In this document: positions 1-10,997 of the stretch, one piece after another
How the letters are laid out: every line of letters begins with the position of its first letter
Numbering within the stretch: the stretch's first letter is position 1
NCBI GenBank assembly: GCA_963844055.1
Contig: CAWJMN010000002.1
Coordinates: 620,001 to 684,000 of the forward strand
Reading direction: 5' to 3'
DNA from: CAWJMN01 sp963844055
Lineage (GTDB): Bacteria; Planctomycetota; Planctomycetia; Pirellulales; Pirellulaceae
Length of the DNA stretch: 64,000 bases
Notes under the pieces: model-generated
What the model saw: only the letters and a program-made list of their open reading frames with translations
Databases searched by the model: none
What the model was told of the DNA's origin: nothing
Made by a program: the position numbers and the translations under genes

Positions 1-2417
1 GCCGCTGCCAACAGGTTATCACGCATCGGCTCCATCTCGAGACGACGAACATTCATGCGCCACAGCAGACGATTTTCCGGATCAGCCGCACGAGCCTCAG
101 GACGATCAGCGCTCGATTGCCGATAAGTGGAGGAGCTCAGAATCTGCCGATGCAGGTCCTTCAGCGAGCCCCCCTGCCGCAGCAATCGATCTGCCAAATA
201 GTCCAAAAGTTGCGGATGGGTCGGTGGCGCACTTCGTACGCCAAAATCACTGGCCGTGACGACCAGCCCCATTCCAAAATGCTGTTGCCACATGCGGTTG
301 ACCATCACACGGCGCGTAAGTGGGTTGCTAGGCGAGACCAGCGCTTCCGCCAATTCAAGCCGACCACTTCCCTTCTTAAAGGGCTGGCGTTCGTTGCCCG
401 TCAAAGCGACCAAAAACTGCCGTGGGACATCTTTCCCGGGCCGGCCGGGGTTGCCGCGAAGTAAGACCTTTGGTGCAAAGAGATCGGGCTTGTCTTCCAT
501 GATCATGGCACGAGGAGGAGCAGCGGGCGAAGTTGCCACCCATCGATCGACTTCCACTTCGACTCGCTTCCGCATGTCGCGAACTTCGCGATTGAAGAAG
601 TTGACGATCTCGGCCGGTGGCAAATCGGTGGGTGAGCCAGCGGCCACCAGCACTTCGGCCAGCATTCGATCCGCGGGGTCCATCTTGGCGAGGACTTCTT
701 CATTGGCTCCTGCCGACTGCCAGGCAACATAGGCTGCTTTAATGACCTTGCCATACAGCTTGGGGACATCAAATCGCGTTTGAACCGGCTCGGCCAAAAA
801 GGCCGCCTTCAGCTTGGGATGAATCTGCCCTGGTTCTAGTCCCTCTGGCCGTTGCAGGATCTTGGCGATCACTTCGCCAGACTTTCCAGGGAAGTCGCCA
901 GGAGGGAGCGGAGTCAATTCAGCCCACAAAGACCACAGCGCTGAATCATTCTTGGCACGTTCGCCAAGATACTTTTGCCAACGATCAACCACCTTGCGAT
1001 TCAAGTCATGCGGGCTGGTCGAAATGAAGTTCAGCGTCGCCAATACCGCTGAGCTCCGGCTCGCTGGCGAGTGAACGTGCCAAATAATCGGCAACTTGTT
1101 GGCGATAACGCTCAATCAATTCGAGCCGTTTATCGACATCAAACTTGGTGACAGCGTCACGTCGCTTTTTCAGTTCAGCCTCATACGCTTGGTATTCGGC
1201 CGTCTGCTGCGGACTTCCAATCAAAGGCAGCTCGCCCGGCTCACGACTGCTCGCAAACACGCCAAATAGCGAATAGTAATCCTCCGCAGGAATTGGGTCG
1301 TACTTGTGATCGTGGCAGCGGGCACAGGTAACGGTGAGCCCCAACAAGCCGCGAGTCACCACGTCAATTTGATCATCCATGTCATCATGGAAGTTGTTGA
1401 ACTTGCGCCCGTCGTCAAAAAGCCCATGGCAGCCAATTCATCACGATGCGAATTGGTTGGCAATTGATCCGCCGCCAACTGGTACTTTACAAAGTTCTCA
1501 AACGAGATGTCTTGATTGAGGGCGGAGATCACCCAGTCGCGATAGGTATACGAATAAGGATAACGGCGATCCGCTTCGCCAAAGGTATAGCCCTTGGTGT
1601 CTGCGTATCGTGCTACGTCCAACCAGTGCCGCCCCCAACGCTCTCCATATCGAGGGGAAGCCAGCAAACGATCCAGTTGTCGTTCGTACGCATCGGGACT
1701 GGTGTCGGCCGCAAACGCTTCGAGCTCTTCGTAGGTCGGCGCAATACCTGTCAGATCGAGTGAAAGACGTTTCAGCAAAGTCCGTGGATCAGCAATGGCC
1801 GATGGCGTTTGTCCTGCTTCGCGCAGCTTCTGAACGATGAAGGCATCGATAGGACCATGCGCCCAACTGGCCCAATCCCCCAAGGGCGGAACTTCTGGAG
1901 CGACTACAGGCTGAAATGACCACTGCGATTTGCGAGCAGCGTCTACTCGCTCGGGCATGCCCAGGGTAGCAGTCGCGCTGGCTGCACTTTGAGGCCAAGG
2001 AAGCCCCATATTGATCCACTGCTTAAAGACAGCAATTTGATCATCCGGCAGTTTCGTCTCCGGCGGCATCTTCGTTTCGCCGATGTGGTTAATCGCCTTC
2101 CATAGAAGGCTGTTTTCCGCCTCACCAATCACAACCGCCCGCTCGTTACTAATGCCTCCCTTTAAAACCGCTTCGCGTGAATCCAGCCGCAGGCCCGATT
2201 CTTGCTTTTTGTCGGCATGGCATTCCCAGCAACGAGAAGCCAGTACCGGCCGCACCTTCTCTTCAAAGAAGCGCTCTTGCTCAGGCGTTACGGGAGCATC
2301 GGCAGCAAGGGCCGGGCTTACGGCAACCGTCATCGCCAGCAAAAGCATTCGCATGCTTAGCCAAACGAGAGGATGGACTGCGGACCTAGCAGAATCAGCA
2401 GGCACGAACATGGTCAT
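1..2417 (-). CDS. Planctomycete cytochrome C / DUF1549 / DUF1553 protein, partial and frameshifted
   Basis: Large secreted planctomycete protein of the PSCyt1-PSCyt2(DUF1549)-PSD1(DUF1553) type, a family of unknown biochemical role found by the dozen in these genomes. The N-terminus has a signal peptide (hydrophobic stretch ending ALAADA) and then a heme-binding CWECH motif. DUF1549 follows, with a second CARCHDHK motif. The C-terminal part (DUF1553) runs off the window start, so about the last 200 residues are missing. The frame is broken twice: near 1408-1410, where TTG-ACG-ACG-GGC should read on as GGG-CGC-AAG (one G missing), and near 1045-1052, after which the frame continues as ATLNFISTSPHDLNRK to the window edge. 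Both sides of each break keep family motifs. ATG at 2411 has a GGAG six bases upstream and may be the true start. Family assignment is firm; whether the breaks are real is not. Confidence 0.85.
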
Positions 2418-2708
2418 CTCCGAATACCTCAGGCCGACCGTTAGAAAAGAGTCGTCAGGAGGGAGTAAATCGCGGTGGGCTTCATCGGCGGGAGGGGCGA
2501 CAAAGCGATTTTTGCGTCGCTCTGCCGGACTCCTCCATTATTGCTTAAAATGCGGTCCAAGGCCAGTCACTTACTTGCCACACCCTTGACTTGCCCCCTC
2601 TACTAGTTACACCGTGCCCGCTTTATGAGCAGGGCTTGGTAGAGAAAGGGAAATGGTTTTCCTGGGTGGGCCACCCTGAATACCGAAGTCTCCTAAGTTT
2701 TTCTTCCT

Positions 2709-3476
2709 ATGACGAGCAAACATATTCTGGTGGTCGAGGATGAGCGACATCTCGCCATCGGCATCAAATTCAATTTGGAAGCCGAAGGCTACCGGGTGAC
2801 AACGGTTGGCGATGGCCCTAGCGCGCTCAACCTGCTGGAAAAAAACGACAGCGATATCGACTTGGTCATCTTGGACCTGATGCTTCCCGGGATGAGCGGT
2901 TACACCGTTTGCGAATCGCTTCGTTCTGCCGGTTGCGATGTTCCGGTTTTGATGTTGACTGCTCGAACGTTGCCAGAAGATCGAACACGCGGCTTTGATG
3001 TTGGCACGAATCAGTACCTTGCCAAGCCGTTTGATCTGGAAGAGTTGCTAAGCCGTGTCCGCAACCTTTTGACGCATCATCATCGTCGGCATCAGTTGCC
3101 ACGCAGCATGCCCAAGGAACTAACCACCTTTTCCTTCGGCCCGTTCCAGCTGGACTTTTCCAAGTTCGAATGCGCACAAGATGGCAAGTCGCAACAGCTC
3201 ACGAAACGTGAATGGGAATTGCTGCAATACTTTGTCGAGAACCAAGGAAGGTTGATTCCACGACAAGAGCTACTCGAGAATGTGTGGCAGATGCCAGGAC
3301 ACATTCACACCCGTGCACCGGATCAGTTCATCTTGCGTTTGCGCAAGATCTTTGAGGCAGATCCGACCAACCCGAAGTACCTTCTTACCATCCGAGACCT
3401 GGGCTATCGCTTTGTTCCCAATCCTGATGGAGTATCGGAAGGAACGGGCACCAGTGAGAACGCTGGTTCTGAATAA
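2709..3476 (+). CDS. OmpR/PhoB-family two-component response regulator
   Basis: DNA-binding response regulator of 255 residues. The receiver domain (about 5-120) has the acidic pair E10/D11, phosphoacceptor D56 in VILDLMLP, T84 in MLTAR and K106 in LAKPFD. A winged-helix Trans_Reg_C domain occupies about 135-240, ending in the typical GYRFVPN. The usual GADDYL before KPF reads GTNQYL here, a small departure. No histidine kinase lies next to it: the upstream gene is divergent and the downstream gene converges, so it is an orphan in this window. Its target genes cannot be read from the sequence. Confidence 0.93.
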   Translation: MTSKHILVVEDERHLAIGIKFNLEAEGYRVTTVGDGPSALNLLEKNDSDIDLVILDLMLPGMSGYTVCESLRSAGCDVPVLMLTARTLPEDRTRGFDVGTNQYLAKPFDLEELLSRVRNLLTHHHRRHQLPRSMPKELTTFSFGPFQLDFSKFECAQDGKSQQLTKREWELLQYFVENQGRLIPRQELLENVWQMPGHIHTRAPDQFILRLRKIFEADPTNPKYLLTIRDLGYRFVPNPDGVSEGTGTSENAGSE

Positions 3477-3507
3477 GCGACTTGCGTTTCGCGTCGCCTA
3501 ACGTGGA

Positions 3508-6393
3508 CTACTTCAGGGAAAGCTTTTGCTTTGTCTGGACAAGGTCCAGTGCAAGTGCGCCCAGCACATCATCCTCTTCGCCATCGACAAGGGACGAATC
3601 GTCGGCAGCTGAGAGGGCCGCAAACGTTCCAAGGTCTGGTGACGTTGATGAGGAAAGGCTACCGGCCGTCAGTTGTGCCTCGACAGGTGCTGCCAAGCAG
3701 CTGCCACAGGTGCAACCGCCACGGTGTGGATCCAGCAGCGAGAGGTCTTGGTTTCCGCTGAAGAACCCAGCCGCACGATAGGCATTGGCGAGTGCTTTGG
3801 AATCGCCAGCACTGTTTAGCAGGGCGAGCGTTCCCGAGAAAATATCCGCCGACGACGTTTGGCTAGAGGCTTCACCGCTGGCAAGAGGTGCGGACAAAGT
3901 CTTCGTAGACGACAAGTGGACCGCCGACGAGATTTCACCGGAGCTTGTGCTAGTTCCACCAGTTCCGGACGAACCTCCACCGCTTGGGACTGACAACGTA
4001 AAGAACGGCGAGGATGGAGGCTGATTGAGGAAGTTGATCACCATCAACGCATCGATCGGCGAGCAAGAACCATCGCCATTCACATCTAGCAACGCATCCA
4101 GCGCGCCTGGCACACCTGCCAACGGCGTTGGATTAGGATTGGCATTGATCCAGTTAATGGCAGCCAATGCGTCGACGGGCGAAACGGCCCCATCGCGCGT
4201 GATGTCCAGCGGATTGGCTGGATTACGCCAAGCATTAGGAACGATACGGAATCCAAAGTTCAGGTTATTCACTTGGGCAAAGTTCACCACCTGCACCAAG
4301 TGATCAACGGTCTGAGGGAATGTCTGCTGATAGTAGTCTTGCTGAACCGCATGGACGACATAGGTACCGGGACCTAAGTTCGCAAAGGCGTAGCGGCCGG
4401 TGCTATCCGTAACGGCAGTCGTTTCAGAACCCCAAGCCAAGTTATCCAGCACAACCGAAGTACCGGCATGACCAAAGGCGACGATGTAAGAAATATCCCC
4501 TTCGGCACGCGTGATGGTCAGCGTTCGCTTATCGCCTGAGGCAATCAAATCGGTGGTGACCCGGTCGAGCAAGCGATTGTGAATGTCGTAAGCTTCTAGC
4601 CGGCCAAAGCTGCCGGTACCGGTGCCATACACATCGATGCTGGCCGTGGAAGTGACCGTGTCAAAGCCGGCGCGAAAACGCCGAGCCGTCGACCAAAGGT
4701 CTGTCGTTCGTGCTTGTTCGATGCTGTCGTTAGCAAATGCACGTCCGGCCGTCGAAGCCGAGAAGGAGAGTTTGGAATAGACACGGCTATTGGCGCTGTC
4801 GGTTCCGAAGGAAGCCAGCGTCACGCCCTGCGAAGTGGTGTCGATCAATAGTCCGGACGAAGTGCCGTCCGCGCTAAGTGTGTGACGAAGGTTCAACGCC
4901 CCACCCAGTTGGTCCACCAGGGACACATGCCAACCGGCAAGGCCAACTTCCCCGGGATTCCAATCACCCGACGTATTCAGATCATTAAAGAAATAGCCGC
5001 TGATCCCCTGCTCTTCTGTGGGATAAACGGGCTGCGTGAAATTGTCGGTAAAGATCTCTGAGGAAACATTCGTGCGGGTATCAAAAGTACGAATCCGCAA
5101 CGATGTTGTGCCAACGCTAATCGGAATATCGAGGTTCAAGTTGACCGAGTAGGCATTGTAGGAAGCGATCGGCATCCAGGGGCCATTGTTCTCGGAGTAT
5201 TGAGCCAAGCGAACTTTGTTGATCGTGATATCGTTTTGCAACGACTCTGGATTTACATTCTGTAGCGTTTGGACCTGCGAGCTACCTTGGAACGTATACG
5301 AGCGTGAGTTTGCATCAAAAGTGCCATAGCCCGTTAACGAAAACGGAACATCGAGCACATCAAAAATGCCGTCGTTATCTGAATCCTTCCAGCCAATCAT
5401 TTCTAGCGAAGGAGTGCTGCTGGTGTGCGAAGTGAACGCATTTTGCAGCGACGTTCCACCCGACATGATGCTATCTTCCGGCGTAAAACTTCCGGAAGGA
5501 TTCGCGTTTGTGTTGAAGGTGTTGTAATAGCCGCGATGGCGGTTGTACCAAGTGCTGGTACGGTCGTATTCGTCCAAGGCCCAGAATTGGTGCCCAATTT
5601 CGTGCGCTACCGTGCTTTCGGGACGCGAAGCCGGCATCACAATCGCTACGCCACCTGCATACGCGTAGGAAAGCCGGAAGCCTGTAGTGTTAGCCGGCGG
5701 CGGAGCAAACATTCCATCCGCATCTTTTTCATCGTTGACGACGAAAATCGCAAACGACCAATCCGCATTATGCTCTAAACGCTTCGCATTATTAAATGCC
5801 TTGAGGTCGCCGATAAAGCCGGACTGCGACTCTCCCGTAGCTGCTCCGGCGAAACCGGCTTGGGCGAGGAAGTCGTAAACGTAGTTCCCAAAATCACCCG
5901 ACCAACGAGCAATCGGTTCATAGCCTGTATGAACCGGGCTATCGGCGTAGGTGAAGTCGAACTGAAAATTCAGCAGCCCCGAGGGAACAGTAGGAAACTC
6001 GTTTTGCAGCGTGTCCTTCCACCAGTTGGCACCGTTCATGATCTTCTGCTTTACCGCAGAGATCTGGCTGGCCGTCCAGTTTTCATCCAGGCCGGTGCTG
6101 CTGAGATCATCATGGGGCGCCATCGTGCTGTCAGACTCTAGCAACACGAGATTGACAACAACATCGCCCAACATGTACTCGCCCGTATCATCGGGCATGG
6201 CACCAAACGGAAGGGAGGCAAGTAGATTGCGTGTTTCGAGTGTTTCAATTCCAGCGGCAAGTCGACGAAAACGCTGAGCATCGGCGCGACGCTTGGTCGC
6301 AGCCAGACGGCTTGAAAGGAGAGAACGTCGACGAGCGCGGTTGCCAATGCCGCGCATGCCAAGTGATTGCTGGTTGGAATCGTCCATCATCAC
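3508..6393 (-). CDS. LEPR-XLL secreted zinc metalloprotease with dockerin-like repeats
   Basis: Secreted protein of 961 residues. The basic N-terminus (about 15-50) is followed by LETRNLLAS at 52-60, the LEPR-XLL signal of large planctomycete extracellular proteins. The catalytic region follows, with HEIGH at 264-268 (HExxH zinc site) and the nearby ALDEY typical of M6/IgA-peptidase-like families. An SdrD B-like or carboxypeptidase-regulatory-like segment starts near GISGYFFNDLN. Then come two dockerin-like calcium loops (DITRDGAVSPVDAL and DVNGDGSCSPIDAL). The tail is Ser/Thr-rich and holds a GGCTCGSC cysteine cluster. The role is probably extracellular proteolysis or matrix remodelling (inferred). 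It converges with the response regulator gene. Confidence 0.8.
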   Translation of the reverse strand: MMMDDSNQQSLGMRGIGNRARRRSLLSSRLAATKRRADAQRFRRLAAGIETLETRNLLASLPFGAMPDDTGEYMLGDVVVNLVLLESDSTMAPHDDLSSTGLDENWTASQISAVKQKIMNGANWWKDTLQNEFPTVPSGLLNFQFDFTYADSPVHTGYEPIARWSGDFGNYVYDFLAQAGFAGAATGESQSGFIGDLKAFNNAKRLEHNADWSFAIFVVNDEKDADGMFAPPPANTTGFRLSYAYAGGVAIVMPASRPESTVAHEIGHQFWALDEYDRTSTWYNRHRGYYNTFNTNANPSGSFTPEDSIMSGGTSLQNAFTSHTSSTPSLEMIGWKDSDNDGIFDVLDVPFSLTGYGTFDANSRSYTFQGSSQVQTLQNVNPESLQNDITINKVRLAQYSENNGPWMPIASYNAYSVNLNLDIPISVGTTSLRIRTFDTRTNVSSEIFTDNFTQPVYPTEEQGISGYFFNDLNTSGDWNPGEVGLAGWHVSLVDQLGGALNLRHTLSADGTSSGLLIDTTSQGVTLASFGTDSANSRVYSKLSFSASTAGRAFANDSIEQARTTDLWSTARRFRAGFDTVTSTASIDVYGTGTGSFGRLEAYDIHNRLLDRVTTDLIASGDKRTLTITRAEGDISYIVAFGHAGTSVVLDNLAWGSETTAVTDSTGRYAFANLGPGTYVVHAVQQDYYQQTFPQTVDHLVQVVNFAQVNNLNFGFRIVPNAWRNPANPLDITRDGAVSPVDALAAINWINANPNPTPLAGVPGALDALLDVNGDGSCSPIDALMVINFLNQPPSSPFFTLSVPSGGGSSGTGGTSTSSGEISSAVHLSSTKTLSAPLASGEASSQTSSADIFSGTLALLNSAGDSKALANAYRAAGFFSGNQDLSLLDPHRGGCTCGSCLAAPVEAQLTAGSLSSSTSPDLGTFAALSAADDSSLVDGEEDDVLGALALDLVQTKQKLSLK

Positions 6394-6834
6394 AGTTTTC
6401 TGCCGCTATTGCCTACTTGCGAAACGCTCAGCAGAAAGACGTTCGAATGAACGCCCCTGCCAAGGGGAGATGACCGCCGCAAACTTTTCTGTTCCGAATT
6501 ATCACTAACCGAACTCTGCAAGAGGCGAAGCAAATTCCTGAAGGCGCCTCTTCCTTCAAAACAGCTTCACATCATTTACCTTCCAAGGCCTCTCGTAAGC
6601 AAAAGCAAACCAAATGTTCAGGCTTGCAAACGCGGGCGAGAAGTTTTTCCCTCGAACGTAAAGGTCCATCGTAGTTGGCCCACCCTAAAGCGCCAAGGAT
6701 TTTGTGCGCACGGATTGCCAGGTGTTCATTAGACGCCGCTGCTGAGCCCAAAGGTTCTGGCTTTTTGGGAATAATCGCTTTAATCCCACCCCGCAGTGGA
6801 CGGCTGATACCCTGCGAAGCAGCGCCAGAACAAC
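6394..6834. other. Intergenic region without a supported gene
   Basis: About 440 bases between the metalloprotease start and the terminator of the S9 peptidase gene. It holds the promoter side of the metalloprotease gene. A 93-codon open frame on the minus strand (6572-6853) runs into the terminator hairpin and shows no recognisable domain, so it is not called. Confidence 0.5.
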
Positions 6835-6877
6835 AAAAAAGCGTCGCAAGCACTTAATAAATAAGCACTTGCGACGC
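6835..6877 (-). terminator. Rho-independent terminator of the S9 peptidase gene
   Basis: Read on the minus strand, GCGTCGCAAG pairs with CTTGCGACGC. The stem extends inward by six more pairs, two of them G-U, to about 16 bp with a 5-base loop. Six T residues follow directly. It lies 30 bases past the stop codon of the peptidase gene, the classic position. Confidence 0.88.
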
Positions 6878-6906
6878 CAAAGCTTAATTAGCCAGCAGCG
6901 AAATGG

Positions 6907-8986
6907 CTATTTCTTCTCGGCAGCAGCCTTCTGCTCGGCCGCTCGCTTTTCGAGGGCAGGAGCTAGACCGACTGCTCCCTCCTTACCACTAGGGACTGTA
7001 AAAGTGGCACGCTGGAACGCGTCGCCAATCGGTTCTACCCTGCCCCCTAAATGCTGGGAAAGGAAGGCTTCCGTGATGGCATAAAACGCGAAACGATTTT
7101 CAGGACGGGCAAAGCCGTGCCCTTCATCTTGGAACAAGACGTAGGTCACCGGGATCTTTTTGCTGTTCATGGCCTTTACGATCTGGTCAGCCTCGGCCTG
7201 CTTCACGCGTGGGTCGTTTGCTCCCTGGCCGATCAGCAGTGGACGCTGAATCTTATCGACCGAATTGAGCGGCGATCGCGAGTTAAGGAACTTCACCCCG
7301 TCCTCGGTTGAAATATCGCCGACGCGAAGTTTCATCACGGGCATGTAAGGCATCCAGTAAGGAGGTGGATTGCTGAGCAAGGTGACCAGGCTTGATGGAC
7401 CGACAATATCAACGCCGCAAACAAAGACATCCGGCGTTACCGTCAAACCGACAAGCGTTGCATAGCCGCCGTAACTGCCACCCATGATGGCGACCTTTTC
7501 CTTGATGGCGATCTTGTTATCGACAGCCCAGTTCACGGCGTCGATCAAGTCGTCATGCATCTTGCCGGCCCACTCTTTGTTGCCCGCATTGATGAAGTTC
7601 TTGCCAAAGCCAGTGCTACCGCGATAGTTGACAGCCAAAACGGCATAGCCACGGTTTGCTGAGCAATTGATGCTCTGGATCGTAGCCCCAATCGTCACGT
7701 GCCCAAGGTCCACCATGCACATTGAGAATAAGTGGCACTGGCTTGTTGGGACGGCCGTCGCCATCGGGATCGCTTTCCTTAGGCAGCGTCAGATAGCTCA
7801 CCAAGTTGAGTCCATCACGCGACTTGATAATGACAGGATGCATCTTTACCAAGGGGAGCTTTTCCAGTTCGCGATTGCTCGTGAAGAGGAACGAGGCCTT
7901 CTTGGCTGGACGATCATACAAGTAGAAGCGAATCGGCCCATTGTCCATGATGTAGGCCACATTCCAGCGTGTATCATCCTGCGTACGGCTGGTGATTTGG
8001 ATTTCGCCATCGGCAACCGTCTTGAGGTAATCAAAGTCGGCTTGGATCGCAGGGTCGAGAATCTTCCACTGCGTGCGATCGTAGGTAAAGCTGACCGCTT
8101 GAATGTTCTTTTCGGTGGGATGTGCTAGTGCACCACTGAGGTCGGCCTTGGGATCTTCGGCAATCAGCTTCTCTTCGCCGGTTTTAAGATCGACCGACTT
8201 TAGGGCGGCCGTATCACGACCACGGCTATCAAGCATGTAGAGGATGTTTCCGGTTTTGTCGAAGCCTGCTGGATGGGTCGTCATCTGGTCCAGCGGGTCA
8301 ATCTCCATAAACTTTTCAAAGCCTCCTTTGCCGTCGGCCTTGAGGAAGACCGTTCCGCCGGTCGGCGTGTAGTCCATCGCAAAGCGAATGACATAGTCAT
8401 CATCCACCATGTACCCGGCTACGCCTGGGTTTTCTTGCACGAGCTTCTTTTCACCGGTGGTGATGTTGATTTTGTAGATGTCGTGGTACTGACGCTCGCC
8501 ACGATCATTGATGCCAACCAAGATTTCTTCGGGGAACTTCTCGCTGGTTCCTTCGATTTGGGCAGCAATTTTTTCAATCGGAGTAAGGTCAATCGTTTTG
8601 CCCGTCTTCAGGTTGATGCTGTAGACGTGATTGTCTTCGTCACCATTTTTGTCTTGGGTATAAAGAATGTGCTCACTGGTGAAGGCCCAGTCAAAGTTGA
8701 TGATGCCGCGATGCGTATCAAACGTGATTGGCTTGGCTGCTGCAGGATCTTCTGCAGGACCCAGCCACACATTCAGCACGCCTTTGACAGGCGCTACATA
8801 GGCAAGTTGCTTTCCGTCAGGGCTAAGGCGAGCGCGAGCCTTCTCGGGATTGCCAAAGAATGCCTTACGAGGAACAAGTGGCGTTGCTGCCATCTTTTTG
8901 TCTGCAGGTGGATCAGTGGCCAAGGATGTCTGGATGCAAACGAGCATCCCCAAGCACGCTGAGCAAAAGGCGATATCGCGACACAA
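6907..8986 (-). CDS. S9 family prolyl oligopeptidase-like serine peptidase, frameshifted
   Basis: Secreted peptidase or acylaminoacyl-peptidase-like enzyme. The first frame (8986 to about 7660) has a signal peptide (to about residue 25) and a beta-propeller region with repeated SPDGKQLAYV-like blades. The second frame, to 6907, carries the alpha/beta-hydrolase catalytic domain: nucleophile Ser in GGSYGGYATL, an Asp in GANDPRVKQ and the His in DEGHGF. The two join near 7651-7666: after EHQLL the expected ANRGYAVLAVNYRGSTGFG is read in the other frame. One base is extra or two are missing. All catalytic residues are present if the frame is restored, so the gene is either recently broken or affected by a sequencing error. 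It probably degrades oligopeptides in the periplasm. Confidence 0.87.
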
Positions 8987-9301
8987 ACGGAAGCAGGTGC
9001 AGCATAGTTATTTTCCTCGAAGCGTCAGCAAGTTGCAGGGCACAGGGGAGCCCGATTTAGCGTGGCGACATGGCCCGCACGATGCCCCTCATGCAGGGCA
9101 ATCTACCACAGTCGATGGTTTTTCGCCTACTACGGAAATCCGAAATGGCGACCTGACGAAGCGCGGCGTGCTGCAGCAAAAACTCGTGTTGTTTCGCGAA
9201 ATCGCTTTGGACTAGAATCTCTGGCCGCTAGGTTTCCCCGCAGAGCTTGGCTGAGAAGACTTCTACATATCCGCTTGGATCATTTCAGGGAGGAAAGACC
9301 C
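8987..9301. other. Divergent intergenic region
   Basis: About 315 bases between the divergent S9 peptidase and kdsD-like genes; it must hold both promoters. An open frame runs through it in phase with kdsD from 9062, but its residues resemble no part of the KdsD family. The better start at 9302 has its own ribosome-binding site. Confidence 0.5.
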
Positions 9302-10756
9302 ATGGGAGCTGCAGCGAAGCAGACCTATCACATTAATTATCAGCCGGCCCAACCGCCGTCTTACCCAACGACCTTTCCCATTTCGCCTGTGGTTGCCGTG
9401 ACTTCCTCCGGCCCTGCAGCGCAGGAAACGACTAGCGACTACGTGCGCCAAGGCCGCGAAATCCTACGGATTGAAGGGCAAACACTACTGAACGTGGCTA
9501 ATCACCTGGGCGAAGATTTTGGCCGGGCGATTGACCTCCTTTCCAACTGCCGTGGCGGTGTCATCCTCATCGGGATGGGAAAAGCCGGGCTCGTGGGACA
9601 AAAGATTGCGGCCACACTGGCCTCGACGGGAACTCGCGCTCACTTTGTACATCCTAGCGAAGCGATGCATGGCGACCTTGGCCGGCTACATCGAGATGAT
9701 ATTGTGCTCGCCCTTTCCTACAGTGGCGAGACCGAAGAAGTGACTCGGATGATCCCTTCGCTACGTACGATTGGCGCAACGCTTATCGGCATCACGGGTA
9801 ATCCACAAAGCACGCTTGGCCGCAACTGCCGTGTAGTGCTGGATTTGGGCTCCATTCGCGAAGCCTGTCCGCTGGGTCTTGCTCCATCGGCCAGCACAAC
9901 CGCGATGCTAGCGCTGGGGGATGCGATTGCACTCGTTTTGAGCCGAAAGCGTCACTTTAGTGCCGATGACTTTGCTCGCTTGCACCCAGGTGGTGCACTT
10001 GGACGACGTTTGGCCAAGGTAGAAGACGTGATGCGTCCGCTGGCTGAATGCCGCTTGGCCGAAGAGACCCATTCCTTGCGTGAAATCTTGGTGGCACAAA
10101 GCCGTCCAGGGCGTCGTACGGGAGCCATCATGGTGGTTGATCGCCAAGGGAAGCTAAGTGGTATCTTTACCGACAGCGACTTGGCACGCTTGCTGGAAAG
10201 TCGGCGTGAATCGGCGATTGATGGTCCTGTCAGCAACGTGATGACCCGTTCACCCCGCGCGGTGACGGTGGGCTCGCGCCTTTCATCTGCCTGCGACATG
10301 CTTGCCCAGCGCAAGATCAGCGAATTGCCCGTAGTCGATGGTGAAGGACGTCCGGTCGGGCTGGTCGATATCACCGATATCGTCTCGATTCCTACAGAAG
10401 AGGAAGCTCCAGTAGAACGTGTTGTAGAAGGCCCAACCCAGCTCAAGGTTGTCAGCCCGCCTAACTATTCCCCGGTCTACTATCCAGCCGCCACAACGTT
10501 TACGCCGGTTCAGGTCCCTGCTCCGACTTACACGAACTATACGCCGGTGACTGCGGTATACCCTACCCAGTTCCAAGGGGGCGTTGTGCCAGTAACGCAG
10601 TATCAACCGGCACATTATCAGCCACCCCACTATCAAACGGTCTACTATCCAACGGCCAAGCGAGAAGCCACGGTGGAGCGGCGTGAAGAACCTCGCGCGG
10701 CCGAGCGTGACACTTACTGGGTCACCGACCACCATCTCGATTCGTTTTGGGACTAG
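9302..10756 (+). CDS. kdsD: KpsF/GutQ-type D-arabinose-5-phosphate isomerase with long tail
   Basis: Catalyses ribulose-5-phosphate to arabinose-5-phosphate, the first step of Kdo synthesis for LPS, in the cytoplasm. The 484-residue protein has a SIS domain at about 75-210 (GMGKAGLVGQ, the SYSGETEE phosphosugar loop, EAMHGDLG with the family's His123). Two CBS domains follow at about 243-300 and 310-365. E. coli KdsD has 328 residues. Here a 40-residue N-terminal piece and a tail from about 370 to 484 are added, the latter rich in Pro, Tyr, Thr and Gln with repeated HYQP/VYYP motifs. The start at 9302 is chosen for GGGAGGAAAG just upstream. KdsC and an LPS-transport-like gene follow, which supports the role. 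Confidence 0.9.
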   Translation: MGAAAKQTYHINYQPAQPPSYPTTFPISPVVAVTSSGPAAQETTSDYVRQGREILRIEGQTLLNVANHLGEDFGRAIDLLSNCRGGVILIGMGKAGLVGQKIAATLASTGTRAHFVHPSEAMHGDLGRLHRDDIVLALSYSGETEEVTRMIPSLRTIGATLIGITGNPQSTLGRNCRVVLDLGSIREACPLGLAPSASTTAMLALGDAIALVLSRKRHFSADDFARLHPGGALGRRLAKVEDVMRPLAECRLAEETHSLREILVAQSRPGRRTGAIMVVDRQGKLSGIFTDSDLARLLESRRESAIDGPVSNVMTRSPRAVTVGSRLSSACDMLAQRKISELPVVDGEGRPVGLVDITDIVSIPTEEEAPVERVVEGPTQLKVVSPPNYSPVYYPAATTFTPVQVPAPTYTNYTPVTAVYPTQFQGGVVPVTQYQPAHYQPPHYQTVYYPTAKREATVERREEPRAAERDTYWVTDHHLDSFWD

Positions 10757-10817
10757 TTCCCAGCAAATCGTAATCGTGCCCCTGAGAACGCCTCAATAGC
10801 GGACCAACAATCGCCTA

Positions 10818-10856
10818 ACCACCTGCCGTTTCCTCTGGCAGGTGGTGCCGCTTTTT
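10818..10856 (+). terminator. Rho-independent terminator after kdsD
   Basis: ACCACCTGCC and GGCAGGTGGT form a perfect 10-bp stem with a 9-base loop. GCCGC and five T residues follow. It lies about 60 bases past the kdsD stop, so kdsC probably has its own promoter or depends on readthrough. Confidence 0.85.
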
Positions 10857-10997
10857 GGTACCAGGACCTTGAAACGAGGCCCTGTTGCTAGTTTTGGCGG
10901 CTTGCAAACGAGTCTGCTAAGCAGTGGCACATTTGCCTAGCCAAGGTATTTTGCCATTCCAGGTGGATTCTGAACCCTTTCGTGGTAATGCGCGTAT

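Noticed and set aside
6572..6853. 93-codon open frame on the minus strand
   Set aside because: It begins inside the terminator hairpin of the S9 gene, has no domain and no ribosome-binding site.
9062..9301. Upstream extension of the kdsD reading frame
   Set aside because: The extra 80 residues do not resemble the family, and ATG 9302 has a strong ribosome-binding site.
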